Assembly: GCA_936440205.1 (NCBI GenBank)
Contig: OW387147.1
Coordinates: forward strand, 30,219,629-30,283,628
Reading direction: 5' to 3'
Origin: Lepidonotus clava
Lineage: Eukaryota; Annelida; Polychaeta; Phyllodocida; Polynoidae
Length of the DNA: 64,000 nt
Part shown: piece after piece, positions 11,556-23,589 of the stretch
Numbering within the stretch: position 1 is the stretch's first letter
Layout of the letters: each line of letters opens with the position of its first letter
The notes under the pieces: generated by a model
What the model saw: only the letters and a program-made list of their open reading frames with translations
The model's database searches: none
What the model was told of the DNA's origin: nothing
Made by a program: the position numbers and the translations under genes

Positions 11556-14500
11556 TCAGGCACGTGTAGATCTTTCCTTGGGCTGGGGTGGAGGGGGGTC
11601 AGCTGGACTGCGTCCTTCTACCAACACAATGTCGTGGGAGTTACCTCCTTGTGCACCCGGGGCGTCTGTAACAAAATACATGTAACCAACGATTGTACAA
11701 AGGAAAGATTAATGACTGTATTACATTTCGACGTGACGTCCTCTTGAGGGGCGCCCCCTAGGAGAGTCCGTGCACACTGTTACGACGGACGTCTTTTTTG
11801 CCGTTTTCGTGACGTCATTTATAAACAAAGGCGGTGACGTCACAAAAACGGGGAAAAAAGACGTCCGTGGTAATGGTGTGCACGGACTCTCCTAGGGGGC
11901 GCCCCTCAAGAGGATGTCACGAAAACGCCATAGGAAACATTCAGACTTGCCCATCTTTTTGTAGCTATAATATTTTTGATGTAACTGAATACCTATCTCT
12001 GAATCCTTCTATCGGTACACAAGTGTTCAAGAAATTGAAAATAGAAAAAATAATGTGACTGATTCAGTTTGTTTTGTCTATTCATACTCATAGATTCATT
12101 CAATTATTCTGGACCTGTGTCAGAATGATATAGCTTTCATTAAAATTTGATGATTATGATGACAGGTCTACCCTTTACCTGTTTCCTCACCTGTATTCTT
12201 ATCAGTTGTTTTTGGGTCCTCCTCAATCTTAACTCCTCTTTCACGGCCTAACTTTCCAGCCTCCGTCTACAGAGGGTGATGAACAAAGATCAGTTTAAAT
12301 GAGTCATTTAACGACCCTGATTTTATTATTTGTAGAAACAAATATTTTGGAGCTAAGTATGTGCTTCCTTCTGTAAGATGGATCAAGCGCAATTGCACAT
12401 TTATCCAATAATAAAGCTTTTCACATCAAACTCAAATTCAGTAAGTTATTTTAATTAAGTTATTTACAGAGAACTAAGTTTAACAGCAAAACTATTCATT
12501 TTGATCTGAAATTTGGCTTTCGATCAGAGGATCACCATTGATATTTCAGTTAGTATATGGCTGCTACTTATATTGAAAAGTCTCTGGTTCCTTACATCAG
12601 GCTTTCCACTCTTTCCTGAGCTGGCAAACTTTCCATGCCTAATAGACAGACAGGCAAGAACGGCTTCCGCAAGACAAAGGGCCCCCAGTATAGCTATGAA
12701 GGGTACCGCATAGAATCCATATCGCTGAAAGATTTATGTCAATGTATTTCAATCAGCTGCCACTGAGAAGTGTTCAATACTTTTTAAATGACATCCTAAT
12801 ACTTAACCCTAAAATAACCTCCAATTCAATATACTCCCCAATTGGCCATAGCCGCCTGGAAAAACAGTCAATTTTCCAATAATTATTTTCCATTATTCCA
12901 TTGAGAACTACCAAAGAAAAATAATCCGAAATTACGCGCCATACATACAGCAAATAAAAGATTGGCAAAGCCCCTGCAAAACACAGAAAACCTCATATTT
13001 CGTCTTATGTAAAGGAAATGTAATATACTTTTGAATTGTTTAATCATTATACATCTAAAGGAAATCTCCTCGGAAAACTCAACATGGAGGCTTATTGGAA
13101 ATTGGAAATTATTGGAGGTTACACTTTAAAACCCCCTCCCCCATTGCCTACTGCTGCTGTTCCCTCAACATATATATTATTTTTCACATGTTGGCTCTAA
13201 ACCCTTAAAAGGCCCTTACAACCTCAGCAGGAACCTATTTGATTGGTATGATGTCTTTTGTTTAATGTCAATTGTTTGATTACGTTTTTTTTTGTATAAT
13301 TCAATGTTCTATTTTCGTATGACATAATGGTAGATAAAAACATAGTATATACAAAATGTCTACCTGGGAATCCTCCCAAGAGTATCTGATCCACTGTATT
13401 ATACATATGCTAAGCACAGCTATTGCAATCAATGTGGCCATTCCCGCACTGACAAGGAAAATATACATCTGAAAAACAAATTCAATCCCATTTGAATGTT
13501 TTACTGGAAGAAATCCACATGATAATATTGTCTTCTTGTCATAAGGAAATGAATACTTTTCATTGCAATTGTGGTGCTATAACAACCGGTATTCTACTTA
13601 GTGATATTTCTACAGATACACAATCACCATTTGCAATGAATAATTGTATACATTTTGCAGGTTCTAACCCCCGCTCTCCCATGAGACATCACAGCGCAAT
13701 AATATACTAGCAACAGAGTGCAAGGAAAACAGTGATTAGCACATGAAAGACAAAAAGTATGTATTGTTATTATAATTATATAGCATATGTAATTAGACAA
13801 TGAAAAGTAGTTTGATTTTTGCAAAATATACAAGGGTTTGCATAACATCAAGTATTATCCTAAAACATTGAGTATAAAAGTAATTTATAAACAAATTATT
13901 TTGAGAGATGATCATGCAGGTTACTATGAATTACCATTGTTTTTGTTCTCTTCATGCTGGCTGCTATCCCAATGATACCGGTCAACAAGAACTAGAAAAT
14001 CAAATATATCATAAGTAAACCGGTTCTCAAAATATCTCATAAGAAGACATTTATAGCAATTCACGTCAGAAAAAGAGAAAACTTAAAATTATACAGAGGG
14101 AGAAATTTTATATTTGCATTTTGTGCTCTCATTGCCGCAAACCGGAGATGTAAGGAATAAAATTGGAGGCAGGTTTGGCCGATAATATTTTATTATTATT
14201 AAAATTGAATAGTATAAAATTGATAAGTTAAAATGTAAAGTTGAGATAAATTAATTAATATAAAATTAGATAATAAAATATAAATAATAAATATAAATAT
14301 ATATATATAATAGGGTGGTGGGTGGGAAAGTTTGAGGTGTGGGCAGGACGAGGAGGAGAGGTGAAGTGAAAGGAGAGAGGAGAGAGGCGCCGGTGGAGCG
14401 CGTAGTGGTGAGGGAAGATGTGGTGGAGAGTGGAGAGATGGAGGGACCTCTGGTGGAAGTAGTGGGAACAGAGATTGGAGGGTAGTTGATACTAAGAAAA

Positions 14501-17500
14501 TACACCAGGTGGCGACAATGAATGGCAATTCCCCAGGCCGGAATAGCACCACCATTGCCGCAAACCGGAGATGTAAGGAATAAAATTGGAGGCAGGTTTG
14601 GCCGATAATATTTTATTATTATTAAAATTGAATAGTATAAAATTGATAAGTTAAAATGTAAAGTTGAGATAAATTAATTAATATAAAATTAGCCAAACCC
14701 GCCAGGGAGATGATTTTTGAATAGGGATGGGTGGAATGGGAGAAGAAATATTTAGTTATGAAGAGATTTGGATAAAATGTAATTGATTTTTGTTGAGTCC
14801 TTGGTATGAATATATGCCCTATGGGCAGAGGAGGTCCAGCCCCCGTGTCTTTGTATCTCCAGCTCGGAACATCCGGCTGAGAAGGCAGTAGTTGCGGAAG
14901 CCTTTCTTAGGCTATGAAGAGAGTATGTTTTGGGGTCGTGACCAATTGATGTCAGTGTCTGTGCCCAGATGCCCCTTATGTATGAGGCGGGCATGGGCAG
15001 CTGTGACTCCTCGAACACCAGGAGGGGAGCGGCCAGTGGGAGGTTCGGTGTTGCCATGAGTACGTCCGTGACCGCTGCCACTGGGCATGTCAGGCGGTCT
15101 GTTGATGGCGACAGAGATGCGACTTTTTGTTGGTCGTACCTCTGCAAGTTCTTGCCTGCCTTTATGGTCACCCGTAGTTTGTCCGTTAGTTGGACGTCGG
15201 CTCTCGTAAGGTGGCGTGCTGGATCGAAGGTGCGCATAGTTGGGGGCGCGACTTCGGATTGTCTTAGAACGGCCAGGTACATTAGAAGGATGGCTGTGCG
15301 TACCATGAGGCCGTTGGTGGTTGTAGGGATAGCCGCCAAAACTTGTCTTATAACGTGTACTGGTATGGCTTGCTTTGGAGCAGGGGTGTGGCGCGTGGTG
15401 CGCAGCACCGCCTCCAGTGCGCGCGAGACCCTGATGTTGTTGAATCCGGAGAGGTCGCCCTCCGCCAGTCGGACAAACATACGGGCGGTGGAGATCTTGT
15501 TCCTGATGGTCCCGGGGGAGATGTCCTGGGCCGCGAGGAACTCTATCCATATGCAGACGTCCGTCGCCGTCATCCGCGTTGGGTCCATATGGTATCTCTA
15601 GCAGAAGGCGGCCAACTCCCTGACGACTGCCCGGTGGTGTTTCATTGTGCCAGTGGCCCTGGCCTGCAGTTGTCTGGTCTCCGACCTCTCCGCCAACCAG
15701 TTGTACTCCGGATCTGTGTAATATAGACGGGAGGAAGGAGAAGACATAAGTGCATGGGAACACCAATACAAGGCCATTGTTGACGATAAAGTCTCTGGCA
15801 AGGTTAAAGTATGCCGATGATGTGTGGGCGCGGCTGAGAGCATCAGCCACGGGGTTGTCAATTCCTGGAAGGTGGGCAAACACAAACTTAACGCTGAATA
15901 TGGCCTGCAGCATCCAACAGGCCCTGGCGCATTCAGCCAGCACATGGTTGCGGGCACGTCCGTGGATGAGCGCGTTGACGGTGGCCATGTTATCGCACTC
16001 AACCCTAACCACTGTGCCGGCGTCGGCCTCTGTAATGAATGTATGCAAGGCAATTATTAGGTTTGCAGCCTCTAGTTCGGTAATGTTCGCTACGGGGTCA
16101 TACCCGGGGGCCACCCTCCCGGCGTAGGCAAGGCAACCGTCCGTTGCGCCGATACCGGTAAGGCAGGCGTCAACCTGGATGAAGCGCGCGGGGGAACCTG
16201 TGGGGATGAGTGAAACACCATTCCAATCAGCAGCGAATTCTAGAAACCACATGAGGTCCGCGCGCATCTGTGAGTTGATGCGGGTGAACCAGGCGTGGCC
16301 CATGTCCCTAAGGGTATCAAGAATCCTGGCCATAAAGGCTCTGGCTGGCTCAACACACTTTGCCAAATGCATTAGTTTACCAATAAGGGACTGGAGTTGG
16401 CGTCGGTTGATCGACCGCATACCCAGTGTGTTGCGGACGGCCGTGCATATCTCTGTGACCTTGTGATGGGGGATGGAGAGGGACATGCAGGCCGCGTCCA
16501 CATCGATGCCGAGCCAGCGGACGGCGGTAGCCGGGGGCTGGGATTTGTCCATTGCCTCTGGGAGCCCAAGCTCCGCCAGTAAGGTCCGGACTCGGTCATA
16601 CTGGCAGCTGGCAGTTGTGTAATCTGGAGAAACGACAACAAGATCATCGAGATACATTATGCCAGTGATTCCCTCCTTTGACAGTATTCGTGTTATGGCA
16701 TTTGCGACCCTTTGCATGTGTGAGGAGGAAGCTCTGCTCCCGAAGGGCATTGATATATCCACATAAGATGCGCCGCCCCACTCCAAACAAAGCAAAGGCC
16801 AATCAAGGGGGTCAGCCCTAAAGTTGCGGTACGCCCGTGAGATGTCTACCGTAAACATGTGTGCCCCCTCGGGCGCCGCCTTAAGGAGGGAGACCAGGTC
16901 AGCAATGGTGGGGAGGGAGTGGTCTCGTACGTCGCCCATTGCAGTGTTCTTAAAAATAAAAGCATTAATAGAACTATGGCCTGGGTATGTGAGGTCGGTA
17001 ATAATGCGTCTCTTGGTCGAATCAGATTTGGGACGTGACATTAATGGAGCAGTATGGAACCAAGGTGCGAACGGGGCCGACATGGGGCCAATAATGGCGC
17101 CTTCCCGGACTTCCTGGTCAATGAACCTGTCAACGTCAGAAGGAAAGTTAATGGCACTAGGGTGATTCTGGGCATCTCGAGTATCACTTACTGGTCCCAT
17201 GTATCCTAATGGGAACCCGAATTTGATGTAGTCGAGGAGCTCCGCCTCATCAGTGGTGGGATCGAGGTAGGCCTCCCACGCCGGTATGTTGAGGCCGCTG
17301 GGAAGCACGACCCGTGCTGCGGCGCAGTTGGGGAGTCCTGTGTTACGAACCACATCATATATACAAGCAATGTTTGGAGCCGCCTTGTCCCATGCCTGCG
17401 GACAATGGGATGGCCAATATGCCTCCCGATGGGCCCGGAAGGCGGAGGGTGAGATGTCCACCTGGGGATCAACAATGTCTACGTGACACATGTGATGAAT

Positions 17501-20500
17501 AGCCTGAAAGTCAGGAAAATGGCCGGGATCAGTACCAATGGGGGGGTCAGTGTCAATGTGGCCCGTAACCTCGGCCGTATCTACCGGAACATTTTTAGCA
17601 TTATCATTAGAGTCATGTAATTCGGTGCTAACCTTATGGAGCCCATCATCCTCGAGGGACGGGCTCCCTAGGCGTTTTTTGGAGCCTGCGCTGTACCAGG
17701 GGCAGGTGGTGGTGGGGGGCGCAGGGCCTGCTGTCGCTGCTGGTGGGCGGCAAGCCTCTCACGCCTGGGACACGCACCGGCGGCATGTGGAAGGCGCTCT
17801 CCTGTCTGACCAACACAAAGAGAGCAAATATGAACAAACTGCACATTTCTACCAGGGTGGGATTTGGGATGTATACAGCCCATGGCGGAGTTGAAATCCC
17901 GGCATGGGACCTCTTTTAAGTCAGCCTTTGGTTGATGTGGGTCACGTGACGGTCTGGTGGCCATGACAGCATGTCGGAGACGCTTGAACTGGATTTCCTG
18001 CCTGTCCTCCCATGAGTACGCCCCTCTCTCAATGGCGTCAAGGGTGGCATTAGACCAGCGGCGGACCGAGGGCCAGTCACGAGTCATCGAGTCCTCACAC
18101 AGCTGCTGGATATGCTCCAAGTGAAAGTCAATGAGATGTTCCTGGTCAGACCTATGGTCCCTAATCATGCGAATATAAGAGGCCAGGTACTCATTAAGTG
18201 GGAGGGAGTCTCTAAGCTCTAGTTTCTTCTTCATAGTGTTGACACCGGGGCGGTCTATGAACATGTACGGTTTGGGGGCCAGAGTTCTAACATATATATC
18301 AGGATGCAAGGCCTTACCGTCATCGTAGCGAGGAGCCATGAACTCCTCGCGCCCCAGCTGGTCGGCAACAAAGTCTGTGTAGAGGGGGGCCCTGCTGTTA
18401 ATCGGGGCCGGCTGCCTCGTGGTGTATTGTTGACCCGTCCGCGGCGTGGAGCCAAGATGGCGTCGGTCGTCAGCGTGTCCGTGACCGGCAGCGGGTCCAT
18501 GTTGGAGGCCGTCAGACTGCAAGCGCTGAGAATTCATAGTGTCAATGAAGGAGTCAAGTTTTTGGGACATACCAAGGACTGCAGACTCGACCAATAGTAT
18601 ACGTCTCTCGTGAGCCTCGGCCATGTTGAGCGGTTGAGTATCGGCCGACGCGTCGGAGTGAAAGTCAATTGTATCGTTATGAAATTCGTTGAGACGTACC
18701 TCTGGGTCGGGTGAAACTTCCCTCTCGTCCGTTCGCAAATAATTGCGGCCAGCCACTTGCCCTGTAAGGTTCTGCTGCATGCGCCTGGTCCAGACCATGT
18801 TACCGTGGTAGGCACACGTGGATACGACGTCGGAGCAGTGAAGTTTGAGGTGTGGGCAGGACGAGGAGGAGAGGTGAAGTGAAAGGAGAGAGGAGAGAGG
18901 CGCCGGTGGAGCGCGTAGTGGTGAGGGAAGATGTGGTGGAGAGTGGAGAGATGGAGGGACCTCTGGTGGAAGTAGTGGGAACAGAGATTGGAGGGTAGTT
19001 GATACTAAGAAAATACACCAGGTGGCGACAATGAATGGCAATTCCCCAGGCCGGAATAGCACCACAACTCTAACTGAAAAAAATTGTGTGTTATTCGGGG
19101 AATTATTATTATTATTATTATTTATTTGGCCTCATGTCACCATGGGTCAGTAATGTGTGATATCGTACAGTTCAAAAAAGACACGAATCATGACGCATGA
19201 AATAACTTTGGATAAGACACAGTTATAAGCATGAATGTTATCAGATTACACAAATGTTATATTATAAAGAAATACTATATGACATATAATATTACACTTG
19301 TTATCCAATCAACAATTGCCTGGGGTCAATATGAAAAAAGGCTAAAGCTGCACATAATATATCTTTTTACTATTCCATTAATTGGCATCAGATGGGAGTG
19401 TATCTGGGAAAAGGTACCTAATGGCAATTAATGAGGTCACAAAATCACATAAAACATGGGGAAATGTGTCAGAATTATTCTTATTGTAGAGAGCCTACTC
19501 TTTCAAATGCTGCAAACCATTTTGAAATATTCCTGATAGAACCTGAGATAAACATGTATGAACCTACCCACCTCTTGTACATTGAGAACCCCTTATTCCC
19601 AATGGCAGTTGTTACTTCCATGTTATGGCAACTTGAAGTTTCTTATGTTTATCAAGAAATTAAGTTTTCTTACTTCTGAGAATGTTAAAAGTGCCATAAC
19701 TATTGACAGGAGTGCTTGTTCCACTCACTGTTTTCAGTTTTGAGAAGGTAAAAACATTTTCTACATTACCTATAAAGAAATGTACTTTTCATTTTTTATA
19801 TTCTTTTTACCGTAACCATGGTAACTCGCTAACCTAAATTATGCGCAGAAATTATGCTAAAAACATTCCATTTTGATTTTCCCATGATGCATTGCTTATG
19901 AAAATTTAGATTTTTTAGCAAATGTCATGAGAATCTTTAGAAAATTTCATGTAAGTCAACATTTTTCACAAAATAACTGATAAAATAGTTTTTTTCCCAC
20001 ATATTTCATGATTAATGTAACAAAGAGTCAATTTCTGCCAGATACTGCCAGATTTGGCCCAAATTGGGCATAATGGCCTATATTGTACGTAAGATTGTGA
20101 AGGAACTAAATATCGTAGAATGATAAAACAAAGAGTAGAAGAATCCCTGGGACTTCAGAAACATCATAGAACATAACTTTTAGCTGCATGTTAAGTGATT
20201 GTTTCATAATATGAACAAACCTCCAGAACTAGCGGCCACAGGTTGGCCAAATATGTCATTAGGTACCTTTTCCCAAATATGCTCCCATCTTTGACATGGT
20301 TGGCATTCTTTGGCTGGCAAAGTAGCTAAACTGGAATGGGGAACAGTTGAGGTTTTCCATCTTTTTTGAAGTTAACGCAATACATTTTCAGAATTAATGA
20401 ACATAATTTATTGGTATACCTTCTAACTTATGAGTACTTACATAGACTCCACCCCAAACCCCATGTCCTATTTGGCTCAGGGTAATCTGGGCGGCCATCA

Positions 20501-20603
20501 GGATTATCTGTATTGTGATGCAGATACCACCAAGCAGCATCTGGGCACCACAGATGTTGCGCAGAACCACCCAACTCTCAGAAACATCCAACGCTTTTGA
20601 CAT
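11556..20603 (-). CDS. MS4A-like four-transmembrane protein, six exons
   Basis: Predicted 212-residue membrane protein. Coding exons on the minus strand are 20603-20442, 13991-13935, 13468-13364, 12724-12596, 12266-12191 and 11665-11556, all with GT-AG sites and consistent phase (0,0,0,0,1). Exon 1 has the MS4A signature: ICGAQMLLGGICI in span 1 (residues 18-40), then IGHGVWGGVY leading into exon 2 (FLLTGIIGIAASMKR, span 2, 49-68). Exon 3 is span 3 (76-99), and exon 4 is span 4 (115-136) with a glutamate at 128 like the LEF-type position in the family. Exons 5 and 6 make an acidic then proline-rich cytoplasmic tail ending at TGA. MS4A proteins sit in plasma or endosomal membranes as oligomers and affect receptor signalling; this one's role is unknown. 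A six-base-clean acceptor precedes every internal exon. A paralogue lies at 1010-3727. Confidence 0.85.
11733..11923. repeat. Fold-back element with ~88 bp arms
   Basis: The arms 11733-11822 and 11833-11921 are inverted copies, sharing CTAGGAGAGTCCGTGCACAC and GGACGTCTTTTTT, with a loop of about 10-17 bases. It lies in intron 5 of the MS4A-like gene. The transcript could form a long hairpin. Most likely a small fold-back transposon; no clear target duplication was found. Confidence 0.7.
12658..13395. repeat. Paralogous segment matching 1078-1729 plus 3240-3313 plus 3659-3716
   Basis: This segment covers exon 4, intron 3 and the end of exon 3 of the MS4A-like gene. It aligns to the broken copy at the left in three pieces, the gaps being the transposons inserted there. 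It therefore serves as the empty site for those insertions. Intron as well as exon sequence is conserved, so the duplication is fairly recent. A core inside it (GCCGCCTGGAAAAACAG, 12851) resembles the TTAA element family seen at 21226 and 30930. Confidence 0.8.
14752..15588 (-). CDS. Tyrosine recombinase of the Ngaro-type element
   Basis: A 278-residue lambda-integrase-type recombinase. The N-terminal half carries the SAM-like DNA-binding fold (GTIRNKISTARMF). The catalytic half has the first arginine near YLAVLRQSE, then HSLRKAS and HGGW, and the closing tyrosine in AYIHT. It inserts the DNA copy of the element by site-specific-type recombination instead of a DDE integrase, which is why no target duplication forms. 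Confidence 0.9.
   Translation of the reverse strand: MDPTRMTATDVCIWIEFLAAQDISPGTIRNKISTARMFVRLAEGDLSGFNNIRVSRALEAVLRTTRHTPAPKQAIPVHVIRQVLAAIPTTTNGLMVRTAILLMYLAVLRQSEVAPPTMRTFDPARHLTRADVQLTDKLRVTIKAGKNLQRYDQQKVASLSPSTDRLTCPVAAVTDVLMATPNLPLAAPLLVFEESQLPMPASYIRGIWAQTLTSIGHDPKTYSLHSLRKASATTAFSAGCSELEIQRHGGWTSSAHRAYIHTKDSTKINYILSKSLHN
15600..17491 (-). CDS. Reverse transcriptase and RNase H region of the Ngaro-type element
   Basis: The polymerase has the active-site motif YLDDLVVV and the upstream FTVDISRAYRNF block. It is followed by an RNase H with the acidic residues in DACLTGIGA, ELEAANL and ECDN, and the closing PVADALSRA block. DIRS-superfamily elements use this enzyme pair to copy their RNA into DNA. 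It lies between the gag-like and recombinase regions, as expected. Given as a region only. Confidence 0.85.
17668..19065 (-). CDS. Gag-like region of the Ngaro-type element
   Basis: First protein region of the YR retrotransposon, about 465 codons, starting inside the A1 repeat. The middle is acidic and polar. The C-terminal third has a Cys/His cluster (CRDFNSAMGCIH, then HICSLC) of the kind that binds nucleic acid in gag proteins of this group. Its expected role is to package the element's RNA. Confidence 0.7.
   Translation of the reverse strand: MVLFRPGELPFIVATWCIFLVSTTLQSLFPLLPPEVPPSLHSPPHLPSPLRAPPAPLSSLLSLHLSSSSCPHLKLHCSDVVSTCAYHGNMVWTRRMQQNLTGQVAGRNYLRTDEREVSPDPEVRLNEFHNDTIDFHSDASADTQPLNMAEAHERRILLVESAVLGMSQKLDSFIDTMNSQRLQSDGLQHGPAAGHGHADDRRHLGSTPRTGQQYTTRQPAPINSRAPLYTDFVADQLGREEFMAPRYDDGKALHPDIYVRTLAPKPYMFIDRPGVNTMKKKLELRDSLPLNEYLASYIRMIRDHRSDQEHLIDFHLEHIQQLCEDSMTRDWPSVRRWSNATLDAIERGAYSWEDRQEIQFKRLRHAVMATRPSRDPHQPKADLKEVPCRDFNSAMGCIHPKSHPGRNVQFVHICSLCVGQTGERLPHAAGACPRRERLAAHQQRQQALRPPPPPAPGTAQAPKNA
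19066..20441. other. 5' part of intron 1 of the MS4A-like gene
   Basis: AT-rich intron sequence upstream of the retrotransposon. No exon is required here: exon 1 (to 20442) joins exon 2 (from 13991) in phase 0 and rebuilds the family motif across the junction. An (ATT)n run lies at 19105-19123. Confidence 0.5.
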
Positions 20604-20741
20604 GCTGAAGGTTATTGCTTACAGATATAACTGGTCTTTTTCTCGGCAGGAACTGAAATAGAAGGTATCCTCTTTATTTGAAGTAAATGGAACAAAAACA
20701 AAACACTTGCTTCTGTGAGTATGAGTATGATGTGGGTGATT

Positions 20742-20750
20742 TTATATAGA
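20742..20750 (-). promoter_or_regulatory. Candidate TATA box of the MS4A-like gene
   Basis: The minus strand reads TCTATATAAAATC about 140 bases upstream of the start codon. Its position would allow a leader of roughly 110 bases, or a small 5' intron. Similar AT words are common here, so support is weak. Confidence 0.3.
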
Positions 20751-21225
20751 TGTGTTTGCAGGGGGGGAGGGGGGTAGTTGAAAGGAACGATGGTTGGTCA
20801 CATAAGAGGGGCAGCACCTGATGATGGGACATATTCAACCCTTACATACACCACTAATTCATATCATTTCAATCAGAATATAATAACTGCCATTCCACTT
20901 TAATTAAGAGTTTCACAATTCCCATATCTATACCAAAGTTGATCTATATGAAACCAAACAAATCATTTTGACATTTTATGGCATTACAATTTTATGAATT
21001 TCTATTATTCCAAACCTATATCTATTTCTGGAGAATGGCTCGAGGCCAATTGATTAATATTCATTACATGAACCAAGATCACATGGAAATTTTAAACAGT
21101 AAATTAGTTTCAGCGCTAGCCAGCATCATCCAGGAATGTTCCTCACCCATTTGAATTTTTTGTATTTGTTAGTTCTAATACTTAATTATTGTTGTAATTC
21201 TATGTTAACAAACAGGCCGACTTAA

Positions 21226-21450
21226 CCATTTAAACCCCATTCCAGCTGCCCATGGGAACTTTCCCCAATCCAGCCATGGCCGCCTGGAAAAATACAATTT
21301 TTTCCATTATTTTTCCGTATGTTTCTAATGAAAACACTTGGATAATTAGGTGACGTAAAAAAAGCAGCCAATACATTGTTTTAAAGCTGATTTTATTTTC
21401 AAATCAGTATCTCAAACCAGATCTCTTTAACTTAAATTGATAGGGGTTGG
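21226..21450. mobile_element. TTAA-flanked small element (piggyBac-type)
   Basis: TTAA lies at 21222-21225 and 21451-21454. Its interior shares CCATGGCCGCCTGGAAAAA-like sequence with the element at 30930-31272. No gene inside. Confidence 0.5.
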
Positions 21451-23505
21451 TTAACCGTTGAACTTAGATATGCCAATAGGCAAGAGTGCCAATCCCTGTC
21501 TTTGTTTCCCTCTTTTAGATATATTGTTAATTATACAACATTATGGTTGATTTCAGTTTCTCGAAACACAACTTTTTACTTCTTTGAACAGTTGGCTTGG
21601 ACTTCTCTTATCAATACTTATCATAACATCTATGAAAATAATGCCTCAAAACAACCGGTGTGCTCATGTTGGTAATGCCTCAGGGCATCTGGTATAGTGA
21701 AAGACATAAGTTGACCCCTGTCCTCTATTATATTCACTGTATTTACAGAATTAGCTGTGATGTACCACAAAACCGTCTATATGGAAACACACCTGAGTGG
21801 TAAAGACACACCAGTTATTGAAATTCTTTTCACGTCTTACCAATTAATCTTGTCACTTACCTGTTATCAAATTTCCCAAATCATCATCATATCAAAAAGA
21901 AAATGTTGCTCTTTCATGAGCACAGGTGTAGCTCTTTCCTTGATTTTAACAACTATTTAGTATCCCAACTTGACTCCTGCTTTGGGAATGAAAACAGATT
22001 ACTTACCTATGGTATTATCATTTTGATTTAGCTCTATCTTTTCCTTATATTATCCACCTAGTAAAATGAAGAAACATCTGGAACAGGCCGAAATCCGTTC
22101 ACATAGTAATCGTCAAAAACCGACATATCTTGGCATCGTGCCTGTAAGGTAGGGACTCGACTTGTGTTGGACTCAACCATGGTAATTAAATAATTGTATG
22201 CCATATTATGGGGAGGTTTTATTCCAAAAGTGGGTTAGCCTCATAAAAAAACGACAGTGTATAATGTTCAGCGTCGAGCAAAGCTACCATCGTTAAACAC
22301 AAATGACCCATTGGATTATGCTCTTAGGCACTACAGAACGCAGCTTCACCTCCTTAGAAAATTGTGAGGTTGTAATGGTATTTTTTCATCTATGTGGCTA
22401 CATAATAGAGATAGAGTTGTACTGGTCACTGTCAAGTGTACATATTCATCTAAAATGATCGATGGGGTGAACATTGGCATAGTTCGTTTTATATTTATTC
22501 TTGTACTAATTATCAATTTGTAAGCTAATCTGTTTAGAAAACTCAGGAACAGGGCACTCGTTTTTTATAAGAATTGTTGACCAGTGAAAATAGAATTAGA
22601 GAGGAATCATAAATTGCTTATAACGGGGCGGATTTTCAAGTATACAACAGTAGTTATGCTGACCAGTCAACAATCAGAGAACAGACTATAGCAGAGCATT
22701 GGTCACATGCCACCTACTTGTGTGATTCAACCCTGTTGAGTACATACCAGATATGGGGCATCAGAGTGGAGGGTCAAGCCCTACAACGATACAGAACTGC
22801 ACACACCGATATTTCAGTCCCAGCCTAGGCTATATAGACATTTATTGCTTACCCATCCTCCACATCCTTAATAGTCTCCCATGATATCAATACGAGGGCA
22901 ACTACTATACTCAACAAATTCTTCCTGTTCTTTTTAATACTTCTTTTTGTCCAGTGATGATGTTTTAGGTATTGTCATTCTAACATTTTAATTGGTTGAG
23001 TCCAACTCCATGGTAATCCCTTTATGAATTGCCCAAAGCTGTTTCTTTTGCCTTATTTTGCCCTGTGTTCCAAGCCCCAAACAGACCAGAGCTCTCATTC
23101 TGTGGGCTATATATAGCTGTAGGACATGTTTACGAATGTAACACATACTCCACGTTAAATATCTACAAGATTCTAGAACGCATTAGAGCACGTACGCAAG
23201 GATTCATGATCAAGAATCTATCACCCAAGTAGTATACATCTATCCTTTGTGTGTCTTTGTTGTAAAGCACTAACAATAATGACGTGAATCACCTACCTCT
23301 TAGCCAGAATGTGGACACACGCTAAGATCTCCAGTGCACTGTCAATAATTTTTTGAGATGTGATGTTTCTTAGTACTAATACATGTCATACTTGGATGAT
23401 TTCGACTTGCATCTGCCTTAAACCACTTCCCTGTGTTATAGGTTAAATAACCACGTAAAAGCAAAAGTATTTAAATTAAATGTGTGAATTGTTGTGTTTG
23501 TCTGC

Positions 23506-23511
<6 letters not shown>

Positions 23512-23543
<32 letters not shown>

Positions 23544-23589
23544 ATGTGGGTGGGTGTGTGGGTGGGTGTGCGTGTGTGTGTGTGTGCAT
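23512..23589. repeat. Microsatellite (TA)n then (GT/GGGT)n
   Basis: A run of alternating TA is followed by GT- and GGGT-rich repeats. Simple-sequence DNA, likely variable in length between individuals. Confidence 0.9.

Larger units (their letters stand above)
14130..19065 (-). mobile_element. Ngaro-type YR retrotransposon with split direct repeats
   Basis: A DIRS-order element in the first intron of the MS4A-like gene, same strand. Read on the minus strand its parts are A1 (19065-18841), a gag-like region, reverse transcriptase plus RNase H, tyrosine recombinase, B1 (14692-14553), A2 (14552-14328), a 58-base spacer and B2 (14269-14130). A1-genes-B1-A2-B2 is the split-direct-repeat layout of Ngaro elements. 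A1 and A2 (225 bp) look identical, and so do B1 and B2 (140 bp), so the insertion is very young. It looks whole or nearly so. No target duplication is expected for this type. Confidence 0.9.
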
